From Paenibacillus_AR mesotrionivorans (GTDB lineage: Bacteria; Bacillota; Bacilli; Paenibacillales; NBRC-103111): a stretch of DNA of 64,000 bases. Every line of letters starts with the position of its first letter. The stretch's first letter is position 1. Made by a program: the position numbers and the translations under genes. Positions 23,356 through 32,012 of the stretch are shown in pieces. The stretch lies in contig NZ_JBJURJ010000002.1 of the NCBI RefSeq assembly GCF_046098205.1, positions 124,001-188,000 of the forward strand. Direction: 5' to 3'. The notes beneath the pieces are model-generated. The model saw only the letters and a program-made list of their open reading frames with translations, was not told where the DNA came from and did no database searches.

Positions 23356-24108
23356 TTATTGCGCAGCCTTCTTTTTCAACAGATCCTTAACCGCCGCACC
23401 GACCATAATCAAACCGGCCACCGGAGGCACAAACGCGTTGCTGGCAGGAGGGTTCTGGGCCTTGCGGATTTCCGGAGCATTCTCCGGTACGATCTTCTGG
23501 GTAATATCCTCACGAGGCAAAAGCGGCTCCTCAGTGGAGAATACCACCTTGACCCCCTTGTGGATCCCATCCTTACGCAGCTTCTGGCGGATGACCCGGG
23601 CAATGGGATCCACGGTGGTTTTGGAAATATCCGCCACTTGGAACCGGGAAGGATCCATTTTGTTGGCTGCCCCCATACAGGAAATGACGGGGATTTTGCG
23701 CTTCAGGCATTCCTTGATCAAGTGGATCTTGTAGCTGACCGTATCCGACGCATCCAGGACATAGTCCAGCGGATATTGGAACAGTTCTTCATAAGTTTCT
23801 TCCGTATAAAACATCTTGAGGGCAATGGCGTCGCATTCCGGATTGATATCGGCAATCCGGTTTTTCATCAGCTCCGCCTTAGGCTTACCCACCGTGGACA
23901 AGAGGGCGTGAATTTGCCGGTTGATGTTGGTGATATCCACCACATCCTTATCAATCATGATAATCCGGCCAACGCCGGAGCGGGCCAGGGCTTCAGCGGC
24001 AATGGAGCCTACACCGCCGATACCCAGCACCGCTACGGTGCTGTTCTTCAAGATATTCAGCCCTTCTTCTCCAACGGCAAGCTCCGTGCGGGAAAATTGA
24101 TGCAGCAT
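23356..24108 (-). CDS. tcdA: tRNA threonylcarbamoyladenosine dehydratase TcdA (YrvM)
   Basis: This 250-aa E1-like enzyme of the ThiF/MoeB fold converts t6A37 to its cyclic form in ANN-decoding tRNAs. The ATP-binding start is VAVLGIGGVGSIAAEALARSG, with the acidic loop MIDKDVVDITNINRQIHA and the catalytic region ISCMGAANKMDP. The ATG at 24108 follows AGGAGG with 10-nt spacing; an ATG eight codons earlier has no such site. It lies directly after aspS as in B. subtilis, so it is part of the hisS-aspS operon. Confidence 0.93.
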   Translation of the reverse strand: MLHQFSRTELAVGEEGLNILKNSTVAVLGIGGVGSIAAEALARSGVGRIIMIDKDVVDITNINRQIHALLSTVGKPKAELMKNRIADINPECDAIALKMFYTEETYEELFQYPLDYVLDASDTVSYKIHLIKECLKRKIPVISCMGAANKMDPSRFQVADISKTTVDPIARVIRQKLRKDGIHKGVKVVFSTEEPLLPREDITQKIVPENAPEIRKAQNPPASNAFVPPVAGLIMVGAAVKDLLKKKAAQ

Positions 24109-24174
24109 CGGGTAAATCCTCCTATATTTCAATCCGCGCGCTCCTCGCGGAGCGCCGCGGGTCTGACGTCTATC

Positions 24175-25956
24175 TTACTTGGCCGCGGGCTCCTTCACTG
24201 CCAATTTGATGGACAGCTCCTCCAGCTGCTCCTCGTCCACAGGGCTCGGCGCGCTCATCATGAGACAGGTGGCGCTGGCTGTTTTCGGGAAGGCAATAAC
24301 CTCACGCAGGTTGGATTGTTTGGCGATCAGCATCACCAGACGGTCGAAGCCGTAAGCCATGCCGCCATGGGGCGGTGTGCCGTATTCGAAGGCGTCCAGC
24401 AGGTAGCCGAATTTCTCTCTGGCCAGCTCCGGGGAGAAGCCCAAAGCGTCGAACATTTTTTCCTGCACCTCGCGTTTGTATATCCGCATGGAGCCTCCGC
24501 CCACTTCGTAGCCGTTCAATACCAGGTCATAAGCTTGAGCCCGGATTTTGCCCGGATCGGTGTCGAAATAATGCAGGTCCTCCTCATGAGGACGGGTAAA
24601 CGGATGATGCTCGGCCACATACCGTTTGGCTTCCTCATCATAACCCAATAGCGGGAAGTCGATAACCCACGCAAACTTATACTCGTTTTCGTTGATCAGT
24701 CCCAGGTCCTTGCCTACCTTCAGGCGCAGGTTGCCCAGCACATCGTTAACTACCTTGGCCTTGTCCGCGGAGAAAATCAGCACGTCTCCCTCTTGGGCGT
24801 CCAGACGTTCGGTAAGAGCAGCGATTTCCGCTTCGTTGAAGAACTTGACGATAGGCCCCTTCCATTCGCCGTCCTTGATTTGAATCCAGGCCAGGCCCTT
24901 GCCGCCGTAACGGGAAGCAAACGGAGCCAGATCATCCAGCTCCTTGCGGCTCCAGGATGCGCAGCCCTTGGCGTTCAGCGCCTTGACGATGCCGCCTCCG
25001 GCAACCACGGAAGCAAACACCTTCACGCCGCTTGTTGCCACAATGTCGGACACATCGCGCAGCTCCAAGCCAAACCGCAGGTCCGGCTTGTCGGAGCCGT
25101 ATTTGCCCATAGCGTCAGCATAGGTCAGACGTTGGAAGGGACGGGGGATATCCATGTCCAGCGTGGCTTTGAAGAGCTTCACACACAGCTCCTCCATCAT
25201 ATCCAGGAGCTGGTCCCGGGAGAGGAAGGAGGTTTCAATGTCCACCTGGGTAAATTCCGGCTGCCGGTCCGCACGCAGGTCCTCGTCGCGGAAGCAGCGG
25301 GCGATCTGGTAATAACGCTCTACGCCGCCAACCATCAGAAGCTGCTTATACAGCTGCGGGGATTGGGGCAGGGCGAAGAATTCGCCCGGATGGACACGGC
25401 TCGGCACCAGATAATCCCGTGCGCCCTCCGGAGAGCTTTTGGTCAAAATCGGTGTTTCCACTTCCACAAAGCCGTTTTCGTCCAGATAATCCCGGAAAAC
25501 CTTGGCGGCTTTGGAGCGCAGATACAGGGAACGCTGCATTTCCGGACGGCGCAGGTCCAGATAGCGGTACTTCAGGCGCACCTGCTCATCCACCTCCACA
25601 CCATCCTCGATGAAGAAGGGAGGGGTTTTGGCAGCATTCATAATCTCGATTTCGGTAATCCGGACCTCGATTTCGCCGGTTTCCAGGTTGGGGTTTTTAG
25701 TGTCCGCACTGCGTTCCACTACCGTGCCGCTTACCGCCAGCACATATTCATTCCGCGCACGGTCGGCAATGGCCAGCGCTTCGCCGGAGAAATCAGGATT
25801 GAAAACCACTTGTACGATACCGCTGCGGTCACGCAGATCAATAAACAGCACTCCGCCCAAATCCCGGCGGCGCTGGACCCAGCCGTTCAGGGTAACTTTC
25901 GTGCCAACATCGGCCTTGGTCAGCAGACCGCATTGATGGGTTCTTAACATAGACAT
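24175..25956 (-). CDS. aspS: Aspartate-tRNA ligase
   Basis: This is a 593-aa class II synthetase of the bacterial type. It has the N-terminal OB anticodon-binding domain (VTLNGWVQRRRDLGGVLFID), catalytic motifs including ETPILTKSSPEGARDYLVPS and FRDEDLRADRQPEFTQVD, a GAD insertion domain and motif 3 (GGMAYGFDRLVML). The length is normal. The ATG at 25956 follows GGAGG with 8-nt spacing. It is 31 bp after hisS and shares its T-box. Confidence 0.98.
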   Translation of the reverse strand: MSMLRTHQCGLLTKADVGTKVTLNGWVQRRRDLGGVLFIDLRDRSGIVQVVFNPDFSGEALAIADRARNEYVLAVSGTVVERSADTKNPNLETGEIEVRITEIEIMNAAKTPPFFIEDGVEVDEQVRLKYRYLDLRRPEMQRSLYLRSKAAKVFRDYLDENGFVEVETPILTKSSPEGARDYLVPSRVHPGEFFALPQSPQLYKQLLMVGGVERYYQIARCFRDEDLRADRQPEFTQVDIETSFLSRDQLLDMMEELCVKLFKATLDMDIPRPFQRLTYADAMGKYGSDKPDLRFGLELRDVSDIVATSGVKVFASVVAGGGIVKALNAKGCASWSRKELDDLAPFASRYGGKGLAWIQIKDGEWKGPIVKFFNEAEIAALTERLDAQEGDVLIFSADKAKVVNDVLGNLRLKVGKDLGLINENEYKFAWVIDFPLLGYDEEAKRYVAEHHPFTRPHEEDLHYFDTDPGKIRAQAYDLVLNGYEVGGGSMRIYKREVQEKMFDALGFSPELAREKFGYLLDAFEYGTPPHGGMAYGFDRLVMLIAKQSNLREVIAFPKTASATCLMMSAPSPVDEEQLEELSIKLAVKEPAAK

Positions 25957-25987
25957 TTTCGTAACCTCCGTATATGTGGTAAATAAA

Positions 25988-27238
25988 TTAGTGACTCTTG
26001 ATCCAATCAGCTAATCCGGCTAATGGTACCCGTTCCTGATCTCCGGTTTCCATCCGCTTCACCGTTATTTCATCAGCCGCCAGCTCCTCGTCGCCGAGAA
26101 TGGCCACAAAACGCGCCTGCACCCGGTCCGCCGACTTCATCCTGGCCTTCATCTTCCGGTTCTGGTAATCCTTCTCGCAGGCGATCCCTGCCCGGCGCAG
26201 CTGGTACAGGATCGCTGTGGTTTTGGCTTCCGCCGCATCCCCCATGCCGATCAGATACACCGCCAGCTCATTCTCCCGGGGAATGTCCACCCCTTGGGCC
26301 CCCAGCACCAAAGCCGTACGCTCCAGGCCGATGCCAAAGCCGATGCCCGGCTGGTCCTGGCCGCCGATTTGGCCGACCAGGCCGTTATACCGTCCACCGC
26401 CGCCGATGGTATCGATGGCACCGATTCCCTCCGCCTTGTATTCGAAGGCGGTCAGCGTGTAATAATCCAACCCCCGCACCAGCCGGGGATTGATGGAAAA
26501 GGAAATCCCCATGGCCGTCAGGTGGCTTTTTACCGCTTCGAAGTGGGTGAGGCATTCCTCATCCAGATAATCGATCAGCTCCGGCACCCCGACGAAATGT
26601 GCTTGATCCACTTTGCAGTCCAGTACCCGCAGCGGATTGCGGTCCATCCGGGATTGGCAATCCCGGCACAGCAGATGCCGTTTCGGTTCCAGGAAACCAA
26701 GGAGGGCTTCGCGGTAGGCGCCGCGGCTTTCTGCATTGCCCACGGAATTGATCTCCACCCGCACTCCCTTAAGCCCCAGCTCCTCATAAATAGTCAGCCC
26801 CAGGGCAATAACCTCAGCATCGATGGAAGGATCCGTAGCACCGAAGGCCTCTACGCCAAACTGGTGAAACTGCCGGAATCGTCCGGCCTGCGGCTGCTCA
26901 TAACGGAACATCGGTCCGGTATAATACAGCTTGCATACATCAGGCTCGCCATACAGCTTGTTCTCCACATAAGCCCTTACTACTCCGGCTGTCCCCTCCG
27001 GCCGCAGGGAGATGGAGCGGTTGCCCTTGTCCAGGAAGGTGTACATTTCCTTCTCCACAATATCGGTGGTTTCACCCACACCCCGGGAGAACAGCTCCGT
27101 ATGCTCAAAAATCGGCGTCCGGATTTCCTGGTAATGGAACCGGCGGCAAACATCCCTGGCGGTTTTCTCGATAAATTGCCATACCTCCACAGTTCCCGGC
27201 AGAAAATCCTGCGTCCCCTTGGGTCTTTGAATACTCAA
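25988..27238 (-). CDS. hisS: Histidine-tRNA ligase
   Basis: This 416-aa class II synthetase starts MSIQRPKGTQDFLPG. Motif 2 reads GPMFRYEQPQAGRFRQFHQ and the HisA signature reads LVRGLDYYTLTAFEY. The anticodon-binding domain is at about 325-416. The start codon is TTG at 27238 with GAGAGG about 10 nt upstream. First gene of hisS-aspS-tcdA, controlled by the T-box upstream. Confidence 0.97.
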   Translation of the reverse strand: MSIQRPKGTQDFLPGTVEVWQFIEKTARDVCRRFHYQEIRTPIFEHTELFSRGVGETTDIVEKEMYTFLDKGNRSISLRPEGTAGVVRAYVENKLYGEPDVCKLYYTGPMFRYEQPQAGRFRQFHQFGVEAFGATDPSIDAEVIALGLTIYEELGLKGVRVEINSVGNAESRGAYREALLGFLEPKRHLLCRDCQSRMDRNPLRVLDCKVDQAHFVGVPELIDYLDEECLTHFEAVKSHLTAMGISFSINPRLVRGLDYYTLTAFEYKAEGIGAIDTIGGGGRYNGLVGQIGGQDQPGIGFGIGLERTALVLGAQGVDIPRENELAVYLIGMGDAAEAKTTAILYQLRRAGIACEKDYQNRKMKARMKSADRVQARFVAILGDEELAADEITVKRMETGDQERVPLAGLADWIKSH

Positions 27239-27299
27239 CGTCCGTCAGCCTCTCTTTCTTGAAATAATCCCCTGTCTATTGCCCTGTTTAAAACGCAAA

Positions 27300-27632
27300 A
27301 AATCCCCCATCCCCGGCTAATGAAAATCATGCCTGGGACGAGAGATTGGATGAACAATTTCCCGCGGTACCACCCGCTATTCGGAACATACCACGGCTTG
27401 AGCGCCAATGGATGAAGGTTCCGCACTTTAAGGGCGGGTAACGACCGCCATACGCAAATCCGTTACTGCACGTCCGGCGCTTGCTGCATAAGCATGCACC
27501 CCCGGGTTCACGGCTTGTTCTCGGGGAGGTCTTTCCTTCTCCTGCAACGGAAGCTTCCAGCCTTGGCTTCCTCTCTGAAGATGCGGGGAATGAAGTACTT
27601 TGTCCCTTCAACGAATCATAGGATGAATATTA
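27300..27632 (-). promoter_or_regulatory. T-box riboswitch of hisS-aspS
   Basis: The T-box core GGGTGGTACCGCGG is seen at the complement of 27362-27375. A terminator follows (stem around GTCCCAGGC / GCCGGGGAT, ending in TTTTTT near 27298-27345). The best match to the GAAxxxC-type specifier context is GAAAGACC (near 27529), which would present GAC, an aspartate codon, rather than a histidine codon. The specifier call is less certain than in the two other T-boxes here. Confidence 0.88.
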
Positions 27633-27638
27633 GTTCAA

Positions 27639-27667
27639 ATTGTAAACAAGCTGTCGGATAAAGTCAA
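27639..27667 (-). promoter_or_regulatory. Sigma-A promoter of the hisS leader
   Basis: TTGACT (complement of 27662-27667), 17-bp spacer, TACAAT (complement of 27639-27644). Transcription should start near 27632. Confidence 0.8.
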
Positions 27668-27822
27668 GCGGCGAAAATCTATTCTCCCCTGCATAGGGGG
27701 CTAAAAAAGAAGAAACCTACCGCAAAGTGTAGGTTTAAGAGAAAATATATTTTAAAAAGGGGGTCGTAGATAATTGTATCTAAAGCCTGTTAAAGAATCA
27801 TTAAGGGCTGATTACAAATATA

Positions 27823-27857
27823 TTACAAATTATGAAACGCTTTATATAAAGCGCTTT
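27823..27857 (+). promoter_or_regulatory. Promoter with overlapping palindrome before the acidic-protein gene
   Basis: TTACAA (27823-27828) and TATAAA (27845-27850) are separated by 16 bp. A perfect 16-bp palindrome CGCTTTATATAAAGCG (27838-27853) overlaps the -10 box. A second overlapping palindrome AAAGCGCTTT (27848-27857) resembles the core of a CcpA cre site. The arrangement suggests a repressor operator. The leader to the ATG is about 100 nt. Confidence 0.6.
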
Positions 27858-27957
27858 AAAAATTATTTGCGCAGGCTAGTCTATGTTGTTGGGACAGACA
27901 TATACATGAAATCAACAAGGAAAAACCTTGTGAAACGATAAAACGGAGGGAACAAAC

Positions 27958-28263
27958 ATGGCGGAGGAATTTCAATCAATCGAAGCTTTGGATGAGGCTG
28001 TAGAAGCAGAAATCGCTGTCGACGAGGCTGCTGAGGAAGTAACCGGGGAAGTTGTCGACGAAGCAACCGACGAAATTGCCGGCGAGGTGCAGGAAGTGGA
28101 TACTCTGGAGGAGCTTTTCGAGGAGGAAGAAATCCTGGAAGTGGCTGAGTTGGATGAAGAAGCCACGGATGAGGAGCTGGAAGAAGCTGCTGAACTGGAT
28201 GCAGCAGATGAAGACGAAGAAGACGAAGCCGAAGAAATCGAAGAAACCGAAGAAGAAGCATAA
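27958..28263 (+). CDS. Extremely acidic low-complexity protein
   Basis: This 101-aa protein consists almost only of Glu, Asp, Ala, Val, Leu, Ile and Thr. It has no Cys, Trp, Tyr, His or Lys and no Arg; the single Phe residues near the N-terminus and in ELFEEEE are its only aromatics. Residues 20-45 show short repeats (VTGEVVDEATDEIAGEV) and the C-terminus is a run of Glu/Asp. It is probably disordered or a coiled coil with a very low pI. It might be a nucleic-acid mimic, a cation binder or a protein partner, but nothing in the sequence decides. The ATG follows GGAGGG with good spacing. It is monocistronic, with its own promoter and terminator, so it looks like a real gene. Confidence 0.78.
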   Translation: MAEEFQSIEALDEAVEAEIAVDEAAEEVTGEVVDEATDEIAGEVQEVDTLEELFEEEEILEVAELDEEATDEELEEAAELDAADEDEEDEAEEIEETEEEA

Positions 28264-28307
28264 GTAGCCCTCCTTCCGCCGCGGCGCATTACCACACACA
28301 TGCACAC

Positions 28308-28356
28308 AAAAAGCCATCCTTTTGAGGTGTTCCCCCTCGCGAGAATGGCTTTTTTT
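28308..28356 (+). terminator. Bidirectional terminator between convergent genes
   Basis: AAAAAGCCAT / ATGGCTTTTTTT with an internal CTTTTGAGG...CCCCTCGCGAG pairing. It serves the acidic-protein gene on the plus strand and probably the FAD oxidoreductase gene on the minus strand. Confidence 0.82.
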
Positions 28357-28359
28357 GTT

Positions 28360-30318
28360 TTAGAAGCGCAGGTTCACCAGGTTCTCCAAAACATCCTTAA
28401 TCAGCAGATAAGATTCTCCGTTGGTCAGCTTCCCCTTGTCGGCAATCAGCTTCAAGGTCTCCTCTTTCAGCAGCCGCTTGGCAAGAAGCTCCGCCTCCGC
28501 CTGCTCGGGCTTCAGCGTAAGCCCGGACGCACGGGCAATGGTGTATGCCGCCTGCTGCAGCGTCAGCGGATCGGTTTTGGCCTTGTCGGCATCCATACCG
28601 GCAATGGCATTGGAGGAGGTCCCCTTGAAGGATTGGGGATAGCGCTTTTTAAGTGTTGCAAATTGATTCACAAACCGCTGCGGATTGCTGGGTTTGTCCA
28701 ATTCCTTGGGATCAAAGTTTGCGTTGCCGTAGGACCCGTTCACAAGGCCTGTATAGACTACGGCCTTCAAGCCCGGATAAGCCTTATGATCCTGATAAGC
28801 CTGCCTCGGAAGCGTGTAAGGCGCAAGCTCCAGCCCCTTCTTGACAGCAAGATCCTGCATTTGGGCCACCTGCTCCTTGGACTTGGACAGCTCGCGGAAG
28901 GTAACGTTATGATCAATAGAGACCTTAGCCGCTGCCGCCGCAGACTCCGCTACCGCCATTCCCAGAGGGATAACCCGGGCGCTCCCATGGGGCAGGGTGT
29001 CATAGCTGGCCGAACGGCTTACGACCAGAAGCCCGTCCACCTTCTGCGGTACAATGCTGCGGAACGGAACCGCATACTTGTGGGGCTCCATGGAAACTGC
29101 GCCGGGGTCGTTGGGACCGGTGCTTTGAATATCCACTGCATAAGAACCGAAGGCAATCCGGTCCCATTGATCGCGGTTTTCCAGTAAATCCAGTATAGAA
29201 AGCCGATACTCACCGTAAATATGGCGGGATTCCCGCACATACAGCTCCGGAGCCACACCGTCCAGCTCCAGCTTGGCGAATTCCGGATGTTTCTCCTTAA
29301 TAAATTGGAGCACATGGGGCAGCTCCTGTTCGGCCACCGCAAACGCCTCTTTGATGGAGGCCGGATCAAAGGGATTTACCCCGAATAATTGCAGGGAGTT
29401 AATCAAGATGGTGTTATCATTATTGCGCCCGATGTTAAGCCCCCGCATTCTTGCCTTGGTGGGGTTCTGGGCCTTGTACTCCTTGATATCGCCATAGCCG
29501 AAGGCAGAGTACGTATCCGCTCCGGTATTGCTATCGTTATCGTTGTCCAGATATTTGCGGACTTCTTTCCAGAAGCTGTCGTCCGCATTTTTGAGGCGGA
29601 ATACTGCTGTCACCGCCATCAGCGAGTCGGGATCATTCAGATCCTCCCGCCCCCGGCTGAAGGGAGCACCGGCCGCCGCTGCCACATCCGCATCCTGGGT
29701 GGCGTCAAGCACCGCTTTGGCCTTGACTGTGCGCTTCTCCCCGTTTTCCAGGGTAATGTCCAATCCGGTCACCAATTTGGCGCCTTCCTTGCCTTCCCCC
29801 AGGACAGGCGTTATGCTTTGAGTCTTCAGAAGAACATCGATATTCTTCTCCTTGGCCACCAGCCGGTTGAACACATTCGCCGCTGTGGTCACATCGAAGG
29901 AGGTTCCCTCTATACCATCATAGAACTCCTGAAAAATCCCCTTGTTCATCACATTGGGTTTAGGCGCCAGCCAGTCGTAGCTGGCCTGGTCATAGTTGTT
30001 GTCCAGGGAGTTCAGCCAGCCCAGAGTCATAAGCCCGCCCAGGATTTCCCGGCTGCGGCCATCCACCAATAAGGTCTTCAGCCCATGGCGGGAGGCGGCT
30101 ACAGCACCGGCCACACCTTCCGGATCCGTGCCTACCACAATGACGTCATATGTATCCGAAGGAGCCTTGACTGTTTTGACAGCCTCCAGCTCCTGGGACT
30201 CCGCTGTACCGTTATGAAGCCCCCCTCCGTATTTTTCCTTCCATACGAGATAGGGTCCACCGATAGCCAACAAAAGCACAAACGTCATAGCGAGAATAAA
30301 CCATTTATTGCGGAACAA
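28360..30318 (-). CDS. Membrane-anchored FAD-dependent oxidoreductase
   Basis: This is a 652-aa protein. An N-terminal hydrophobic segment (about 7-26, FILAMTFVLLLAIGGPYLVW) acts as signal anchor or uncleaved signal, putting the enzyme outside the membrane or tethered to it. The FAD-binding Rossmann start is YDVIVVGTDPEGVAGAVAAS (about 58-78) followed by LKTLLVDGRSREILGG, typical of the FAD_oxidored (PF12831) family. Later motifs VLDATQDADVAAAAG and RVIPLGMAVAESAAAAAKVS support this. A helical C-terminal extension of about 150 residues follows. The substrate is unknown. It starts with TTG at 30318 behind GGAGGAG. It stands alone between a terminator and hemZ. Confidence 0.85.
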   Translation of the reverse strand: MFRNKWFILAMTFVLLLAIGGPYLVWKEKYGGGLHNGTAESQELEAVKTVKAPSDTYDVIVVGTDPEGVAGAVAASRHGLKTLLVDGRSREILGGLMTLGWLNSLDNNYDQASYDWLAPKPNVMNKGIFQEFYDGIEGTSFDVTTAANVFNRLVAKEKNIDVLLKTQSITPVLGEGKEGAKLVTGLDITLENGEKRTVKAKAVLDATQDADVAAAAGAPFSRGREDLNDPDSLMAVTAVFRLKNADDSFWKEVRKYLDNDNDSNTGADTYSAFGYGDIKEYKAQNPTKARMRGLNIGRNNDNTILINSLQLFGVNPFDPASIKEAFAVAEQELPHVLQFIKEKHPEFAKLELDGVAPELYVRESRHIYGEYRLSILDLLENRDQWDRIAFGSYAVDIQSTGPNDPGAVSMEPHKYAVPFRSIVPQKVDGLLVVSRSASYDTLPHGSARVIPLGMAVAESAAAAAKVSIDHNVTFRELSKSKEQVAQMQDLAVKKGLELAPYTLPRQAYQDHKAYPGLKAVVYTGLVNGSYGNANFDPKELDKPSNPQRFVNQFATLKKRYPQSFKGTSSNAIAGMDADKAKTDPLTLQQAAYTIARASGLTLKPEQAEAELLAKRLLKEETLKLIADKGKLTNGESYLLIKDVLENLVNLRF

Positions 30319-30450
30319 TTTTTCTCCTCCTTTTTATGTGAAAATGCGTGAGTAAACCGCATTTTTCATACGGGGGCCCTCCCGGGTTGGCAGGGAGCTC
30401 TCTATGAGACTCCGCCGCCTCCGGGGGATTGTTTCGTTGATTGCTGTGCT

Positions 30451-31962
30451 TCAACCCTTGGGAGCGGTGCCCAGCACCAAATCCATAAGGTCGAGCTTGC
30501 GCTTGGTATACTCCTGGTAGGCACTGTTGTAGACGGACGGCTCCTTGGGATTGGGAAAACGCTCCACCGCTCCGTCCGGTCCCATTATTTTGCTCACGGC
30601 GCCGCAGCCTAACCCGATGATGGTCTGGCGCTCCTCCATCATCAGAATGTTGTAGAGGCTTTCGTAGCCTGGAAGGGAGTAGCCGACGTTCTCCTGGTTG
30701 CCCAGAATATTTTTTTGCCGGTACATGTAGTAGGGATTATAGCCGTGGGCATTGGTCCACTCTACTGTCCTCGCCATCATTGCCTGGACCTCGTCCCGCT
30801 CCGCCAACTCGTAACGCTCCCGGTTCTGGGTCAGCCTTGACGCCCGCTTAAAGGACAGAGTATGCACCGTCAGCGATTCCGGCATAAGCCGCTCCAGCTG
30901 CTCCAGTGAGATCTCCAGCTCCCGCAAGCCCTCATTGGGCAAGCCCAAAATGAGGTCCATATTAATATTGTTCATCCCCAGCTCCCGGCACAGCAGGTAT
31001 TTCTCTACCGTCTCCTTGACGGTATGATGTCTGCCGATGGTATCCAGGGTGGATTGGGTAAAGCTTTGGGGATTGATGCTGATCCGGTCCACCTTCCACC
31101 GCTTCATCACTGCAATTTTCTCGGGGGTAATGGTATCCGGACGACCCGCCTCCACCGTAAGCTCCCTGATCCCGGCCATACCGGGCACAGATTGGTGCAG
31201 CACCTGGAACAGCTCATCCATTTCCTCCGCCTCGATGCTGGTAGGGGTGCCTCCGCCCCAATACACCGTGGTGACAGACATGCCGGTTCTGGCAAGCCAG
31301 TCTCCCACCTGGCGGATTTCGTATTGCAGTCCCTTGAGAAAGGATTGGACGGAGCCGTTATTGCCCCGGATATCGTACGCCGGGAAGGTGCAGTAGGCAC
31401 ATTTGGTGGGGCAAAAGGGGATCCCGATATACAAGCTGACCTGGCGCTCCATCCGGAACAGGTCGGGTATGACCCGGAGCTGCCGTTCGCCTATCTCCGA
31501 CAACAGCCGCACCTTCTCCGGAGAGAGAAGGTAATCCTCCCGCAGCACCTGCCGGCAGGTGTCCATGGATTCCTTCATCATGAAATTGTGCATCAGCTTC
31601 ATGGGCCGCACACCGGTCAGAATCCCCCAGGGCTGCTCCATACCGGTAGACGTCTGCAGACACTTCAGCAGAGCCCTGCCCAGAGCGCGTTTACACTCCC
31701 GGCGGACCGCCTCGGAGCCGGCCGAAGGCAGGGCGCGGACATCCTCCTCTCGGCAGAGCAGGGCTCCGGCCGCATCATGGAGGGAAACCGCCGCAGTGGC
31801 GGAGGAGATATCTCCGGCATACTCAAGTGAAGTACGAATGGTCAGCTCGGCAGCCTCTCCACCGTCCTCCACCCATTCCACATCCGCAAAAAACAGCTTG
31901 CAAATATGGTAGATTTCATTCAGAAAATCATCAAACCCCGTACGAATCAGGGATATTCTCAT
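30451..31962 (-). CDS. hemZ: Coproporphyrinogen III dehydrogenase HemZ, radical SAM
   Basis: This is a 503-aa member of the HemN/HemZ radical SAM family, oxygen-independent coproporphyrinogen oxidation in haem synthesis. The cluster motif is GIPFCPTKCAYCTFPAYD (CxxxCxxC) at about residue 165, followed by TVYWGGGTPTS. An N-terminal domain of about 150 residues and the C-terminal HemN region are both present, as in B. subtilis HemZ. The ATG at 31962 has AAAGGGG about 11 nt upstream; an ORF extension of 15 codons has no site. The HemZ assignment is by family and length; some HemN-like proteins do other chemistry. Confidence 0.88.
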   Translation of the reverse strand: MRISLIRTGFDDFLNEIYHICKLFFADVEWVEDGGEAAELTIRTSLEYAGDISSATAAVSLHDAAGALLCREEDVRALPSAGSEAVRRECKRALGRALLKCLQTSTGMEQPWGILTGVRPMKLMHNFMMKESMDTCRQVLREDYLLSPEKVRLLSEIGERQLRVIPDLFRMERQVSLYIGIPFCPTKCAYCTFPAYDIRGNNGSVQSFLKGLQYEIRQVGDWLARTGMSVTTVYWGGGTPTSIEAEEMDELFQVLHQSVPGMAGIRELTVEAGRPDTITPEKIAVMKRWKVDRISINPQSFTQSTLDTIGRHHTVKETVEKYLLCRELGMNNINMDLILGLPNEGLRELEISLEQLERLMPESLTVHTLSFKRASRLTQNRERYELAERDEVQAMMARTVEWTNAHGYNPYYMYRQKNILGNQENVGYSLPGYESLYNILMMEERQTIIGLGCGAVSKIMGPDGAVERFPNPKEPSVYNSAYQEYTKRKLDLMDLVLGTAPKG

Positions 31963-32012
31963 CGGCACAGTTCCCCTTTCCGATACGTTTTTCGCCAAAA
32001 TTCCCAACCTAC

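Noticed and set aside
24109..24174. 6S RNA gene between aspS and tcdA, as in B. subtilis
   Set aside because: Only 66 bp separate the genes here, too short for the roughly 190-nt RNA.
27713..27736. Hairpin AAACCTAC / GTAGGTTT between the hisS promoter and the acidic gene
   Set aside because: It is short, A/T-closed, without a proper T-run on either strand and with no gene ending nearby, so it is not called a terminator.
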